Shown here: positions 1 through 9,843 of the stretch, one piece after another | How positions within the stretch are numbered: position 1 is the first letter of the stretch | Layout of the letters: every line of letters begins with the position of its first letter | Source of the DNA: Betaproteobacteria bacterium | GTDB taxonomy: Bacteria; Pseudomonadota; Gammaproteobacteria; Burkholderiales; Usitatibacteraceae | DNA: 64,000 nucleotides | Direction of reading: 5' to 3' | Assembly (NCBI GenBank): GCA_016711875.1 | Contig: JADJSD010000003.1 | Coordinates: 1,054,001-1,118,000, forward strand | Program-made: the position numbers and the translations under genes | Notes under the pieces: generated by a model | Told to the model about the DNA's origin: nothing | Databases searched by the model: none | Seen by the model: only the letters and a program-made list of their open reading frames with translations

Positions 1-38
1 CCCCACTGCGTGCCGATCACCACCACGTTCTTCGCCAT
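1..38 (-). CDS. purA: Adenylosuccinate synthetase, first 12 codons only
   Basis: Only the start of this gene is in the window: ATG followed by codons for AKNVVVIGTQWG, which matches the N-terminus and the beginning of the GTP-binding loop of adenylosuccinate synthetase (IMP + aspartate + GTP to adenylosuccinate, purine synthesis). It starts 4 bases after the hisZ stop, so it is probably co-transcribed with hisZ, and the hisZ-purA order is common in betaproteobacteria. The short match alone would be weak; the context makes the call solid. Confidence 0.85.
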   Translation of the reverse strand, partial: MAKNVVVIGTQW

Positions 39-42
39 CGCT

Positions 43-1212
43 CTACTCGCCTTTCAGGGGAACGACCTGCCAGCGGCCGTCCTTCGATTCGAGGGTGCGG
101 TCGCACCCCAGTTCCGCGCGCGCCGCCCGGTGCCCGGGCAGCTCCGCGATCACGATCTCGCCCGCCTCGCGCAACTTCGTCACTGCCGACTCGAGCGAGG
201 CGTCCGCGACGCAGGGCGCGAGGATCGCCGCGCGCCGCGGCGTCGGCGCCGCCAGCGCGGCCAGTCGCCGCAGGTCGATGGTGAAGCCGGTCGCCGGGCG
301 CGCGCGCCCGAAGGAACGCCCCACTTCGTCGTAGCGGCCGCCGCGCGCGAGCGCATCCGGCGAGCCCGACGCGAACGCCGCGAATACGACGCCGCTTTCG
401 TAATTGAATCCGCCGAGCTCCGCGAGATCGAACGAGATCTCGAGCCCGGGCGCCGCCAGTTCCTTCGCGAGCAGCTCGAGCGCCGAAAGCGCCTCGGCGA
501 TGGCCGCGTCCTTCGGCAGGATCTCCCGCGCCCGGGCGAGAACTTCCGGGCCGCCGCTGAGCCTGGTGAGCTGCTCGAGGAGGAGCGAGCGAGGCTCGCC
601 CAGCTGACTCGCCATCGCGCGCACCGCCGGGCCATCCTTCTGCTGCACCGCGTGGAAGAGCGCCTCGGCGTCCTCGCGATCCAGCTTCGCCCCCTCGGCG
701 AGCGCGCGATGGATGGCGGGATGGCCGATGTCGATGTGCACCCGGCCGAAGCCCGCCTCGCCCAGCACGCGGCCCATGAGGCGAAGCACCTCGAGGTCCG
801 CCTCGAGGCCGGCGTGGCCGTAGAGTTCGGCGCCGAGCTGGATGGGCTCGCGCGTGGTGGTCATGCCCGCCGGCATCGTGTGCAGCACGCTGCCGCAGTA
901 CGCGAGGCGCGTCACGCCCTCGCGATTGAGCAGGTGCGCGTCGATGCGCGCGACCTGCGGCGTGTGGTCCGCACGCACCCCGAGCTGGCGTCCCGAGAGG
1001 CGGTCGGCCAGCCGGAAGGTGGCGAGATCCAGGTCGCGCCCCGTGCCCGAGAGCAGCGATTCCGTGTACTCGAGGAGCGGGGGCTGCACCAGCTCGTAGC
1101 CGTGGGCCTCCAGCAGGTCGAGCAGGCGCCGGCGCAGCCGCTCGAGCGTGCGGGCCTCGGCCGGGAGGATGTCCTCGACGTGCTCGGGCAGGAGCCAGCG
1201 GCGTTGGGCCAT
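43..1212 (-). CDS. hisZ: ATP phosphoribosyltransferase regulatory subunit HisZ
   Basis: 389 residues from MAQRRWLLPE. HisZ is a catalytically inactive paralogue of histidyl-tRNA synthetase that binds short-form HisG and makes it active and histidine-sensitive, at the first step of histidine synthesis. The class II synthetase-like core is visible (LPEHVEDILP at the start, RADHTPQVARI near residue 95, GGRYDEVG near 300). The true HisRS of this genome is a separate gene at 8499-9764, which supports HisZ here. It lies between a DUF2065 gene and purA, 5 bases from each. Its presence predicts a short HisG elsewhere in the genome. Confidence 0.93.
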   Translation of the reverse strand: MAQRRWLLPEHVEDILPAEARTLERLRRRLLDLLEAHGYELVQPPLLEYTESLLSGTGRDLDLATFRLADRLSGRQLGVRADHTPQVARIDAHLLNREGVTRLAYCGSVLHTMPAGMTTTREPIQLGAELYGHAGLEADLEVLRLMGRVLGEAGFGRVHIDIGHPAIHRALAEGAKLDREDAEALFHAVQQKDGPAVRAMASQLGEPRSLLLEQLTRLSGGPEVLARAREILPKDAAIAEALSALELLAKELAAPGLEISFDLAELGGFNYESGVVFAAFASGSPDALARGGRYDEVGRSFGRARPATGFTIDLRRLAALAAPTPRRAAILAPCVADASLESAVTKLREAGEIVIAELPGHRAARAELGCDRTLESKDGRWQVVPLKGE

Positions 1213-1217
1213 GGGAT

Positions 1218-1406
1218 TCAGCTCGCGAGGACGAGGAGCGCGAGCCCCACGCCCATCGAGGCGAGCCCGGCGAAGCGCAACTGCCCGTCGCGCAGCTCGG
1301 TCAGGCTGCGGAAGGTGTCGCGCCAGAGCTTCGGCGCGAGGAAAGGCAGGATACCTTCGATCACGAGCATCAGCGCGAACGCCGTGAGCAGCACGTCCTG
1401 GAGCAC
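1218..1406 (-). CDS. yjeT: DUF2065 (YjeT-type) small inner-membrane protein
   Basis: 62 residues with two hydrophobic stretches (about residues 4-23 and 44-61) joined by a charged loop containing LRDGQLRFAG, the pattern of the DUF2065 family. The function is unknown. It is regularly found just downstream of hflC, as here (12 bases after the hflC stop), and 5 bases before hisZ. It may act near the HflKC-FtsH complex, but that rests only on its position. Confidence 0.85.
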   Translation of the reverse strand: MLQDVLLTAFALMLVIEGILPFLAPKLWRDTFRSLTELRDGQLRFAGLASMGVGLALLVLAS

Positions 1407-1418
1407 GAAAGCCGCGCC

Positions 1419-2294
1419 CTACTTGCCGCGGCCCGGGCTCTTCAGGTACTTGAAGAAGTCCGAGGAAGGCTCGAGCACCATGACGTCGCTCTTGTTGCGA
1501 AGCGACGCGCGGTAGGCCTCGAGACTGCGGTAGAAGCTGTAGAACTCGGGGTTCTTCCCGAAGGCCTCGGCGTAGATTCGGGTGGCCTGCGCGTCGCCCT
1601 CGCCCTTCATGCGCTGGGCGTCGCGGTAGGCCTCGGCCACGATGACCTGCTTGGCGCGGTCGGCCTCGGCCTTGATCTTCTCGCCCTCGGCGGTGCCGGT
1701 CGAGCGCAGCTCGTTCGCGACGCGCTTGCGCTCGGATTCCATGCGCCGGAAGACGTCGCTGGAGATCTCCGGCACGAGGTCCACGCGCTTGAGCCGCACG
1801 TCCACGACCTCGACGCCGATGCCCTTCACGTCCTTGTCGACCTTGTCGGCGACGGTCTCCATGATCTTGTCGCGCTCGCCCGAGACAACGTCGTGCACGG
1901 TGCGCTTGGCGAACTCGGCGCGCAGGGCGTCGTTCACCGTCTGCGAGATGCGCGCCTCGGCCGCCGTGGAGTCGCCCCGCACGGAGACGTAGTACTGGCG
2001 CACGTCGATCACGCGCCATTTCACGAAGGAATCGACCAGCACGTTCTTGTTCTCGCTGGTGAGGAAGCGCTCGGCGTCCTTCGAGTCGTAGGTCTGGATG
2101 CGCGTGTCGTAGAGGCGCACGTTCTGCAGGAGCGGGACCATGAAATACAGGCCCGGATCCGTGTGCATGGAGACGACCTCGCCCAGCTGGAACTTGATGG
2201 CGGCCTTGCGCTGGTCGACGGTGTACACGCTCATCGAAAGCACGAGGAGCGCGATGACGGCGGTGACCAGGATGGCGGCGGCGGAACGGTTCAT
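1419..2294 (-). CDS. hflC: HflC, SPFH-domain modulator of FtsH protease
   Basis: 291 residues. One N-terminal membrane segment (about residues 7-27) is followed by an SPFH/band-7 domain and a helical region rich in Glu, Arg and Ala (about 190-250). HflC pairs with HflK in a large membrane ring that encloses FtsH and limits its proteolysis of membrane proteins. The gene is 9 bases downstream of hflK and both share the SPFH architecture. Length is typical for the family, and the C-terminus ends in KSPGRGK. Confidence 0.96.
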   Translation of the reverse strand: MNRSAAAILVTAVIALLVLSMSVYTVDQRKAAIKFQLGEVVSMHTDPGLYFMVPLLQNVRLYDTRIQTYDSKDAERFLTSENKNVLVDSFVKWRVIDVRQYYVSVRGDSTAAEARISQTVNDALRAEFAKRTVHDVVSGERDKIMETVADKVDKDVKGIGVEVVDVRLKRVDLVPEISSDVFRRMESERKRVANELRSTGTAEGEKIKAEADRAKQVIVAEAYRDAQRMKGEGDAQATRIYAEAFGKNPEFYSFYRSLEAYRASLRNKSDVMVLEPSSDFFKYLKSPGRGK

Positions 2295-2303
2295 GGTCGG
2301 CCC

Positions 2304-3524
2304 CTATCGTTCACGGGAGCGCAGCGCGTCGCGCGAGCGCGTGTCGGCCGCGGCGGCAGGCGCGGGCGCCGGCACCGCCTCGGCGGGCGAGACCATGCGC
2401 GGCAGCGGGACATCGGAGCCTTGCGCGGATACCGTGCCCGTGCCCTGTCCTGCCATCTGGATGATCTTGTCGAGCGGGAGGAAAAGCATGTTCTGCCCGC
2501 CCTTCTGGTCGACGACGATCTTGGTGGTGTTCGAGAGGATCTGCTGCACCGTCTCGAGGTAGAGGCGCTCGCGCGTCACCTGCGGCGCCTTCTCGTATTC
2601 GGCGAGGATCTGCCGGAAGCGCGAGGCGTCACCCTGGGCCGTGGCGATGGCGGTCTGCTTGTAGCCGTTGGCTTCCTCGAGCAGGCGAGCGGCCACGCCG
2701 CGCGCGTTCGGCACGACGTTGTTGGCGTAGGCCTGGCCCTCGTTCTTGAATCGCTCGCGGTCCTGTCCGGCGCGCACCACGTCCTCGAACGCGGAGAGCA
2801 CCTGCTCGGGCGCCTGCACGTTCTGCAGGTTCACGGTGGTGATGTTGATGCCGGTCTTGTAGCGGTCGAGGATCTGCTGCATGAGGACCTTCACGCGCGA
2901 GGCGACCTCGCTGCGGCCCTGGCTCAGCACGAAATCCATCTTGCTCTTGCCGACGATCTCGCGGATGGCGGTCTCGGCGGCCTGCAGGACGTTGTCGTCC
3001 GGGTTGCGGTTGTTGAAGAGGTAGTCCTCGGGGCCCTTGAGGGTGTACTGGATGGCGAACTGGACGTCGAGGATGTTCTCGTCGTCCGTGAGCATGAGGG
3101 CCTCGGCCGGCTGCTTGTTCTTCGGGTTGCCGCGATAGCCGACCTCGACGGTGCGCACGCCCGAGACGTTCACGACCTCGACCGACTCGATCGGGAACGG
3201 CACGTGCCAGCGCGGGCCGGGCATCGTGGTCTCGATGTACTTGCCCAGGCGAAGGACCACGCCGCGGCGGCCTTCCTCGACGATATAGAAGCCGCTCGCG
3301 AGCCACACGCCCACGATCAGGATCACGATGAACGCGACGGAGCCCCCGAAGAACGCGCTGGAGGGACCGGATGAGCCGCCCGATGGGCCCGAGGGACCGA
3401 TCGGCGCCGGGCCGCGCTTGCCGAAGAGTCCGGCGAGCTTCTGGTTGAGTTTCCTCAGGATCTCGTCGAGATCCGGCGGGCCGTCGTTGGGCTTCTTCCC
3501 CCACTGGGGATCGTTCGGAGGCAT
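2304..3524 (-). CDS. hflK: HflK, SPFH-domain modulator of FtsH protease
   Basis: 406 residues. The Gly/Pro-rich N-terminal segment (residues 1-58, starting MPPNDPQWGK) is typical of HflK and absent from HflC. A membrane helix lies at about 62-82, then a band-7 domain, then a Pro/Ala-rich tail. It forms the HflKC complex with the next gene, regulating FtsH in the inner membrane. It follows hflX after about 83 bases in the conserved order hfq-hflX-hflK-hflC. Confidence 0.96.
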   Translation of the reverse strand: MPPNDPQWGKKPNDGPPDLDEILRKLNQKLAGLFGKRGPAPIGPSGPSGGSSGPSSAFFGGSVAFIVILIVGVWLASGFYIVEEGRRGVVLRLGKYIETTMPGPRWHVPFPIESVEVVNVSGVRTVEVGYRGNPKNKQPAEALMLTDDENILDVQFAIQYTLKGPEDYLFNNRNPDDNVLQAAETAIREIVGKSKMDFVLSQGRSEVASRVKVLMQQILDRYKTGINITTVNLQNVQAPEQVLSAFEDVVRAGQDRERFKNEGQAYANNVVPNARGVAARLLEEANGYKQTAIATAQGDASRFRQILAEYEKAPQVTRERLYLETVQQILSNTTKIVVDQKGGQNMLFLPLDKIIQMAGQGTGTVSAQGSDVPLPRMVSPAEAVPAPAPAAAADTRSRDALRSRER

Positions 3525-3607
3525 GCGCTTTTGGGGCCGGGAGGTGGGATCGGGACGAAAGAGATGCGGGCCGCGGGGGCGACTTTCAATGCCGGGGTGC
3601 CGATTCC

Positions 3608-4753
3608 CTAGGCGGCGGGAGCGAGCACCCGCGCGGCATGTTCGCGCGCGATTTCCGCGAGCGCGTCGCGCAGGCCATCCAGACCGGCCCCCGAAACCGC
3701 ACTCGCCTTGATATTCAAGATCTTACCACAAGGATCGCGCACGACTTCGGGCACCGCGCCCTCGACGCGATCGATCTTGTTCCAGACGATGAGCTGGGGC
3801 AGGTCCGCGGCGCCGATCTCGCCCAGCACGGCATTCACGGCGTCGATCTGTTCGTCGTGCTGCGGGTTCGAGCTGTCGACCACGTGCAGCAGCACGTCGG
3901 CCTGGACCGTCTCCTCGAGCGTCGAGCGGAAGGCGGCCACCAGGGAATGGGGCAGGTCGCGGACGAAGCCCACGGTATCGGAGATCGTCGCCTGCGCGCC
4001 CTCCCCGAGATGGAGCTTGCGCGTGGTGGGGTCGAGGGTCGCGAAGAGCTTGTCGGCCACGTAGGCATCCGCCCGCGTGAGTCGGTTGAAGAGCGTGGAC
4101 TTGCCGGCGTTGGTGTAGCCGACGATGGACACGCGCAGCATCCCGGCACGGGAGCGGGCGGCCCGCTGGGTGTCGCGAACGCGCGCCACTTTCTTCAGGC
4201 GTTCCTTGAGCTTCTTCACGCGTTCGCCGATGAGGCGGCGATCGAGCTCGATCTGCTTCTCGCCCGGGCCACCGGTCTTGCCCAGGCCGCCGCGCTGGCG
4301 CTCCAGGTGGGTCCAGCCCCGTACGAGGCGCGTGGAGAGGTGCTCGAGCCTGGCGAGTTCGACCTGCAGCTTGCCCTCGTGGCTGCGGGCCCGCTGGGCG
4401 AAGATCTCGAGGATGAGGTCGGTGCGGTCGTAGACCTTGATGGCGCGGCCGCCCTCGGAGAGCGATTTCTCGAGGTTGCGGATCTGCGCCGCCGAGAGTT
4501 CGTTGTCGAAGACGACCGTCGAGGCGTCGTGCAGGCGGGCGATCGTGCGGATCTCCTCGACCTTGCCCGAGCCGGCGAAGGTGGCGGCATCGGGCCGGTC
4601 GCGCCGGCCCGTCACGACCTGGGACACGTCGGCCCCCGCCGTCTCGACGAGGCTCGAGGCTTCTTCGGGACGGTCGCGGGCGCCGGAGCGGCCGATGTCG
4701 AGACAGACGACGACCGCCCGCTCGCGATTCGTGGCCGGGCGGATTTCAGACAT
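3608..4753 (-). CDS. hflX: GTPase HflX
   Basis: 381 residues from MSEIRPATNR. The N-terminal HflX domain carries the signature GGLGKTGGPGE (about 155-165). The G domain follows, with P-loop GYTNAGKST (212-220), DTVGF (259-263) and NKID. HflX is a ribosome-associated GTPase that binds 50S subunits and can split stalled or heat-damaged 70S ribosomes. The reading frame stays open well upstream, but this ATG gives the family N-terminus and lies 80 bases after hfq, its usual neighbour. Confidence 0.95.
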   Translation of the reverse strand: MSEIRPATNRERAVVVCLDIGRSGARDRPEEASSLVETAGADVSQVVTGRRDRPDAATFAGSGKVEEIRTIARLHDASTVVFDNELSAAQIRNLEKSLSEGGRAIKVYDRTDLILEIFAQRARSHEGKLQVELARLEHLSTRLVRGWTHLERQRGGLGKTGGPGEKQIELDRRLIGERVKKLKERLKKVARVRDTQRAARSRAGMLRVSIVGYTNAGKSTLFNRLTRADAYVADKLFATLDPTTRKLHLGEGAQATISDTVGFVRDLPHSLVAAFRSTLEETVQADVLLHVVDSSNPQHDEQIDAVNAVLGEIGAADLPQLIVWNKIDRVEGAVPEVVRDPCGKILNIKASAVSGAGLDGLRDALAEIAREHAARVLAPAA

Positions 4754-4775
4754 GTCGGGTTGTGCTCGCACGCCA

Positions 4776-4794
4776 CGCACCCGGAGCGGGTGCG
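4776..4794. repeat. 8-bp stem hairpin between hfq and hflX
   Basis: A perfect inverted repeat, CGCACCCG / CGGGTGCG around a 3-base loop, lies in the 80-base gap between the hfq stop and the hflX start. No T-run follows on either strand, so it is not a standard intrinsic terminator. It could lower readthrough from hfq into hflX or protect the 3' end of the short hfq mRNA. Role inferred only. Confidence 0.35.
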
Positions 4795-4833
4795 CGGAAT
4801 TCAACGGGGAGGCGGCCCCCCCGGGCGGGCGAC

Positions 4834-5073
4834 TCAGGATTCCGGCGAATGTTCGGAAGGCACCGAGACCGGACGCGCCGGGACCACCGTCGAGATGGCG
4901 TGCTTGTAAACCATCTGGGTGACGGTGTTCTTGAGGAGAACCACGTACTGGTCGAACGATTCGATCTGTCCCTGCAGCTTGATCCCGTTCACCAGGTAGA
5001 TGGAAACGGGAACGTGCTCCTTGCGGAGGACGTTGAGAAACGGATCCTGCAGCAATTGCCCCTTGTTGCTCAT
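4834..5073 (-). CDS. hfq: RNA chaperone Hfq
   Basis: 79 residues starting [20 protein letters not shown]. Both Sm motifs are visible: the Sm1 region [16 protein letters not shown] and the Sm2 motif with YKHAIST. Hfq forms a hexameric ring that pairs small RNAs with mRNAs. The start was chosen because it matches the family exactly and has a good ribosome site (AAGGGG about 7 bases upstream); a longer upstream reading has no family support. The C-terminal tail is short. It heads the hfq-hflX-hflKC group. Confidence 0.97.
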   Translation of the reverse strand: MSNKGQLLQDPFLNVLRKEHVPVSIYLVNGIKLQGQIESFDQYVVLLKNTVTQMVYKHAISTVVPARPVSVPSEHSPES

Positions 5074-5261
5074 TGTTATGCCCCTTCGAATTACGGGTTT
5101 CTTCGCGGGTCGGCTTGTCACTCCGCAATACCGTTGCCGATCCCGGCCTTGGACCACCGGCTGACTCTACTTCAAAGGCGCGAATTTGGCCACCGCGCCA
5201 CCCCCTAGACACCCCCGAAACCCGGCAAGTTCCGCGCCTGCGCGAAGCGCAGCCGGAACCC

Positions 5262-6668
5262 TCAGGAACCGTAGGTTTTCTTGTTGTGGCGCCGTTCCCG
5301 GCGCTTCTTGGCCTCCTGGCGAGGCGTGAGGATCGATCGCTTGCGGTTCTCGAAGGGATTCGACCCCTGGCGCAGCTCCACCCGGAGGGGCGTGCCCTTC
5401 AGCTTGAAGACCTTGATGAAGGTGTTCTCGAGGTAGCGCCGGTAGGTGTCCTTGATGGCCGCGACGCTCGTGCCGTGGATCACGACCACCGGCGGGTTGT
5501 GGCCGCCCTGGTGCGCGTAACGCAGCTTGGGGCGGATCTTGCCGGCGAGCGGCGGCTGCTGCTTCTCGATGGCCGCCTGCAGGGCACGCGTGAGCTTGGG
5601 CGTCGGAAGTTTCGCCATCGCCGCCGCGAAAGCGCGGTCCACGGATTCGAAGAGCGCCTTGAGGCCCGTGCCCTTCAGGGCCGAGATGGTGTGGAACTCC
5701 GCGAAGTCGAGGAAGGCGAGCTTCCGTTCGAGGTCGCGCTTGGCGTCCTCGCGCTTGATGGAATCCACCGCGTCCCACTTGTTCACGGCCACGGCGAGCG
5801 CGCGCCCGGCCTCGACGATGTAGCCGGCGATGTGCGCGTCCTGCTCGGAGATGTCCGTCGCGGCGTCCACCACGAGGATCACCACGTGGGCCCGCTCGAT
5901 GGCCTGCAGCGTCTTCACCACCGAGAATTTCTCGACGGACTCGAACACCTTTCCCTTCTTGCGGATGCCGGCGGTGTCGACGATCGTGTACGGGCGGCCG
6001 TGCCAGCTCACCTCCACCTCGATCGCGTCGCGCGTGGTGCCGGGCTGGTCGAAGGCGATGACGCGCTCCTCGCCCAGCACGCGGTTCACGAGCGTGGACT
6101 TGCCCACGTTCGGGCGGCCCACGATGGCGACGCGCGGATGGTCCGGTTCCTCGGCCGCGTCGTCCGGCGAAGGCGCGGGGTACGGCTCGAGCGCGTCCTC
6201 GACGAGCTGGCGCACGCCCTCGCCGTGCGCCGCCGAGATGGCGTGCGGCTGGCCCAGCGCGAGCTCGTGGAATTCCGCGGTGACGACCGACTCGTTCATG
6301 CCTTCGGTCTTGTTCACCACGAGCCACACCGGAACGCCGCGCTCGCGAAGGAGCGTGGCGATGCGCTTGTCCTGCGGGGCGAGGCCGGCGCGGCCGTCCA
6401 CGACGAAGAAGACGACGTCCGCCTCGGCGATGGCTTCGCGCGCCTGGCGCGCCATCTCCGAGAGGATGCCCTCCTTCGCGACCGGCTCGAAGCCGCCGGT
6501 GTCCACGACGATGTAGGGCTTCTCGCCCATCCGGCCCCGGCCGTAGTGGCGGTCGCGGGTGAGGCCGGGCATGTCGGCGACGATGGCGTCGCGCGTGCGC
6601 GTGAGCCGGTTGAAGAGCGTGGACTTGCCGACGTTGGGCCGGCCGACGAGGACGATGGTGGGGATCAT
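5262..6668 (-). CDS. der: Ribosome biogenesis GTPase Der (EngA)
   Basis: 468 residues with two tandem G domains, each opening with [10 protein letters not shown] (near residues 8 and 190). The first has DMPGLTRD and NKTEG; the second has [10 protein letters not shown] and NKWD. A KH-like C-terminal domain ends in a basic tail ([11 protein letters not shown]). Der is essential for 50S subunit assembly. It is the last gene of the block that starts at ndk, 35 bases after bamB; the 188-base gap to hfq probably holds the hfq promoter, though I see no convincing boxes there. Confidence 0.97.
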   Translation of the reverse strand: MIPTIVLVGRPNVGKSTLFNRLTRTRDAIVADMPGLTRDRHYGRGRMGEKPYIVVDTGGFEPVAKEGILSEMARQAREAIAEADVVFFVVDGRAGLAPQDKRIATLLRERGVPVWLVVNKTEGMNESVVTAEFHELALGQPHAISAAHGEGVRQLVEDALEPYPAPSPDDAAEEPDHPRVAIVGRPNVGKSTLVNRVLGEERVIAFDQPGTTRDAIEVEVSWHGRPYTIVDTAGIRKKGKVFESVEKFSVVKTLQAIERAHVVILVVDAATDISEQDAHIAGYIVEAGRALAVAVNKWDAVDSIKREDAKRDLERKLAFLDFAEFHTISALKGTGLKALFESVDRAFAAAMAKLPTPKLTRALQAAIEKQQPPLAGKIRPKLRYAHQGGHNPPVVVIHGTSVAAIKDTYRRYLENTFIKVFKLKGTPLRVELRQGSNPFENRKRSILTPRQEAKKRRERRHNKKTYGS

Positions 6669-6703
6669 GGCGCGCGCCTCGCGGGCACCGCTCGCGGCTC
6701 GCG

Positions 6704-7831
6704 CTAGAAGCGCACGAGCGTGAGGGTGCCGCCGGCCGTCTGGACGTACAGTCCGTTGCGGGTGGGGACGAGCGAGGTCACGGCCGTCCCGTCGAGCGCG
6801 AGACGCCCCACGATCGAGCCATCGTCTGCGGAAAGCACGTGCAGGTAGCCGAGCGAATCGCCGACGACGACGCTGCCCTCGAAGGCCACGGGCAGCGTGA
6901 GCTTGCGGCGAAGCAGCTTGTCCTGCTTCCAGCGCGAGGCGCCCGTCGCCTTGTCCAGGGCGTGCACGTTGTCCTTGTCGTCGGTGAGATAGACGTTCGT
7001 CCCCGCGAAGGAGAGGCCCGTGGCGCTCGAGATGTCGCGCGACCAGGCCGTGGTGGCGCCCTGGATGTCGAAGCAGGCGACCTTGCCCTGGAAAGCCGCG
7101 GCGCAGATGCGGCCGCCATCGATGACCGGAAGGCCCGCGACGTCCGCGACGCGCTCGAGTTCCGTGGCCCCGCGCGGCAGCGCCACGGTGACCTCCCAGG
7201 TGAGCTTGCCGTCCTCGATGTCGAGCGCGACGAGCTTGCCGCCCGGGTAGCCCGCGACCACGTTGGTGGCGGTGGCGACGACGCCCGACTCGCCGCGCAG
7301 CAGCAGCGGCGGCGTGGCGCGCTGGTAGACCCAGCGGCGCTTCCCGTCGGCGAGCCCGAAGGCGAAGATGCGGCCGTCCGACGTGCGCACCAGGGCCGAG
7401 GAGGTCGTCACGGTCGCCGGCGCGAGCACCTCGCCCGCGACCTGCGCCGTCCAGAGCACCTTCCCGGAAGGATCGAGGGCGATCACGTCGCCCTTGATCG
7501 TGCCCACGATGATCGTCGCGGCCTCCACGCCGACGCCCGAGGAGAGCTTCTTCTTCGCGTCGAGGCGTGCCACGAGCTTGCCGGTGTCCTCCTCGAGGAT
7601 CGTCACCGTGCCGTCCTCGGCCGCCGCGTACACGCGCCCGGCCGAGGGAGCCGGGTGGAAGTGCTGGTCGCGCGCCTTGCCGACCGACGCCGTCCACACC
7701 GCTTTCGGGGTCACCGTCGGCTTGATCTCGCCCAGGGGCATCGGCTTCTTGGCGGCATCGCCGCCGATGCCGAACAGTCCGCAACCGCCCAGCGCGAACG
7801 CGGCCAGCAGGGCGGCGACGCGGCCCGTCAC
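6704..7831 (-). CDS. bamB: Outer-membrane assembly lipoprotein BamB
   Basis: 375 residues from a GTG start that overlaps the preceding TGA (GTGA), so translation is probably coupled. A lipoprotein signal ends in the lipobox LGGC with Cys at about residue 17. Repeated PQQ-like beta-propeller blades follow (for example [32 protein letters not shown]). BamB is part of the BAM complex that inserts beta-barrel proteins into the outer membrane. The position between yfgM and der is the conserved one. Confidence 0.95.
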   Translation of the reverse strand: MTGRVAALLAAFALGGCGLFGIGGDAAKKPMPLGEIKPTVTPKAVWTASVGKARDQHFHPAPSAGRVYAAAEDGTVTILEEDTGKLVARLDAKKKLSSGVGVEAATIIVGTIKGDVIALDPSGKVLWTAQVAGEVLAPATVTTSSALVRTSDGRIFAFGLADGKRRWVYQRATPPLLLRGESGVVATATNVVAGYPGGKLVALDIEDGKLTWEVTVALPRGATELERVADVAGLPVIDGGRICAAAFQGKVACFDIQGATTAWSRDISSATGLSFAGTNVYLTDDKDNVHALDKATGASRWKQDKLLRRKLTLPVAFEGSVVVGDSLGYLHVLSADDGSIVGRLALDGTAVTSLVPTRNGLYVQTAGGTLTLVRF

Positions 7832-8460
7832 GGCTTGCCCCCGAGGGCGCCGAGCTTGAGCTCGGTGATGTTCCGCGTGGGGCTCCTCGCGTCGCTCTTC
7901 TCGATGGAAAGCTTGTAGGCGGCGCGCGCCTCGTCCAGGCGGCCCTGCGAGAAATGGATGTCGCCGCGCAGGTCCGCCGTGAGCGCGGCGAAGGCCGGGT
8001 CGGTGCCCTGGTCGAGCACCTCGAGCGCCTCCTTGGGCTTCTTCAGGTCGAGCAGCACCGCGGCCAGCCGCAACCGCGCGACGCCCTTGTGCTCCGCCCG
8101 GCCGTTCTTCACCACCCAGTCGAGCCGCGCGCGCGCACCTTCGAGATCGCCGGCATCGAAAGCGGTGCGGGCCGCCACGAGACCGGCTTCCGACGCGTAG
8201 AAGGTCCGCGGGTACTTTTCCGCGAGGGCCTGGGCGAGGTCGGCGGTCTTCTTCGCGTCCCCCCGGGCCCGGACGAGTTCCTGCGAGAGGGCCGAGGCCT
8301 CCTCGTTCTGCACGCGGTTCCAGTACTCCCATCCGCGCCAGCCCGCCACCGCGACGACGGCCACGGCGATGAGGGCATAGACCCAGCGGGCGTTGTCTTC
8401 CCACCAGGCCTTCATGGCCTCGATGCGTTCCTGTTCCTCGAGATCGTACGGTCCTGCCAT
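7828..8460 (-). CDS. yfgM: YfgM-type membrane-anchored TPR protein
   Basis: 210 residues. A cytoplasmic N-terminus ([20 protein letters not shown]) precedes one membrane helix (about 27-44) and a periplasmic region of TPR-like helices (TPR_21 type). In E. coli YfgM associates with the SecYEG translocon and PpiD and helps hand over exported proteins. It sits between hisS and bamB, overlapping bamB by four bases. The charged WW-containing N-terminus is typical. Confidence 0.9.
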   Translation of the reverse strand: MAGPYDLEEQERIEAMKAWWEDNARWVYALIAVAVVAVAGWRGWEYWNRVQNEEASALSQELVRARGDAKKTADLAQALAEKYPRTFYASEAGLVAARTAFDAGDLEGARARLDWVVKNGRAEHKGVARLRLAAVLLDLKKPKEALEVLDQGTDPAFAALTADLRGDIHFSQGRLDEARAAYKLSIEKSDARSPTRNITELKLGALGGKP

Positions 8461-8498
8461 GGCGTTTGCGCTTTTCGGTCGGAGAGTGGGTGACGGGA

Positions 8499-9764
8499 TC
8501 AGGCGTCCCGGGCCGGCTGGCCCAGGCGCCGCAAGGCTTCCTCGGGGGTGACGAGCTGCTGTTCGCCGCCGCCGCGCAGGGGCTTCAGGGTGAGTTTCCC
8601 GGCGGCGACCTCGTCGTCGCCGAGGATGATAGCAAAGCGGGCTCCGCTCGCGTCGGCCTTCTTCATCTGCGACTTGAAGCTGCCGCCGGCGCCCAGGACG
8701 CAGGCGCGGCCCGCGTCGCGCAGGCGCTCGCCCAGGCGCCAGGCCTCGCGCGCCGCCGATTCGCCCGCGTGGACGAGAAAGGCGTCGGGTTCCTGCGCCG
8801 CGGCGTGTCCGAAGGCCTGCAGGGTGAGGATGACGCGCTCGAGCCCCATGCCGAAGCCGCACGCGGGCGTCGGCCTGCCGCCCAGCATCTCGAAGAGGCC
8901 GTCGTAGCGGCCGCCGCCGGCGATGGTGGACTGGGCGCCGATGCGGTCGGTGATCCACTCGAACACGGTGCGGTTGTAGTAGTCCATGCCGCGCACCAGG
9001 CGCGGGTTCACCGTGAACGCGACGCCCGCGTCCGCGAGCAGCGCCTTCACGCCCTCGAAATGGCGCATCGCACCCTCGCCCAAGTGGTCGAGGAGCCGAG
9101 GGGCGCCCTCGATCATCGCCTGCATGGCGGGGTTCTTCGAATCGAGGATGCGCAGCGGGTTCGTGTGCAGGCGGCGCTTCGCGTCCTCGTCGAGGAGCGC
9201 GGCGTGGCCCTCGAAGTAGTCGATGAGCTTGTCGCGATGGACGAGGCGGTCGGCCGCGTCACCGATGGAATTCACGTGCAGCTCGATGGGACCGATGCCG
9301 AGCGTCTTCCACAGTCGGGCGAGGAGCACGATCTGCTCGGCGTCCACGTCCGGGCCCTCGTAGCCGAGCGCCTCGACGTCGACCTGGTGGAACTGGCGCT
9401 GCCGGCCCTTCTGCGGACGCTCGTAGCGGAACATCGGCCCGGCGGTCCACACGCGCATCGGGCCGTTGTAGAGGAAGTTGTGCTCGACGGCGGCGCGCAC
9501 GATGCCGGCGGTGGCTTCCGGGCGCAGCGTGAGGCTTTCGTCGTTGCGATCGGGAAAGGTGTACATCTCCTTCTCGACGATGTCCGTCACCTCGCCCAGC
9601 CCGCGCACGAAGAGCGCCGTGGGCTCCACGATCGGCGTGCGGATGTTGCGGTAGCCGTACTGGCGGAAGACGTCGCGGCACGCGTCCTCGAGCTTCTCCC
9701 ACAGGGGCGAGACTTCGGGGAGGATGTCCTCCATGCCGCGAATGGCTTGCAGTTTCGTCGTCAT
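8499..9764 (-). CDS. hisS: Histidyl-tRNA synthetase
   Basis: 421 residues of class II synthetase. Visible landmarks are motif 2 (MFRYERPQKGRQRQFHQ, about 108-124), the histidine-binding loop LVRGMDYYNRTVFEW near 260, motif 3 (GFGMGLERV near 313), and the C-terminal anticodon-binding domain. It charges tRNA-His. The order ispG-hisS-yfgM-bamB-der is conserved in beta- and gammaproteobacteria. Confidence 0.97.
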   Translation of the reverse strand: MTTKLQAIRGMEDILPEVSPLWEKLEDACRDVFRQYGYRNIRTPIVEPTALFVRGLGEVTDIVEKEMYTFPDRNDESLTLRPEATAGIVRAAVEHNFLYNGPMRVWTAGPMFRYERPQKGRQRQFHQVDVEALGYEGPDVDAEQIVLLARLWKTLGIGPIELHVNSIGDAADRLVHRDKLIDYFEGHAALLDEDAKRRLHTNPLRILDSKNPAMQAMIEGAPRLLDHLGEGAMRHFEGVKALLADAGVAFTVNPRLVRGMDYYNRTVFEWITDRIGAQSTIAGGGRYDGLFEMLGGRPTPACGFGMGLERVILTLQAFGHAAAQEPDAFLVHAGESAAREAWRLGERLRDAGRACVLGAGGSFKSQMKKADASGARFAIILGDDEVAAGKLTLKPLRGGGEQQLVTPEEALRRLGQPARDA

Positions 9765-9843
9765 GCGATAGGGCGCGGCATTCCCGTGGGGCTGATCGGC
9801 GCTCCGGAGTCGCTTGCGCCTCTGATCGCCTGCCGCTTCTGGC

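Noticed and set aside
5074..5261. Promoter boxes upstream of hfq
   Set aside because: Some partial matches (GTGACA, TAATTC) exist but spacing is wrong (22 bases); I could not support a specific site.
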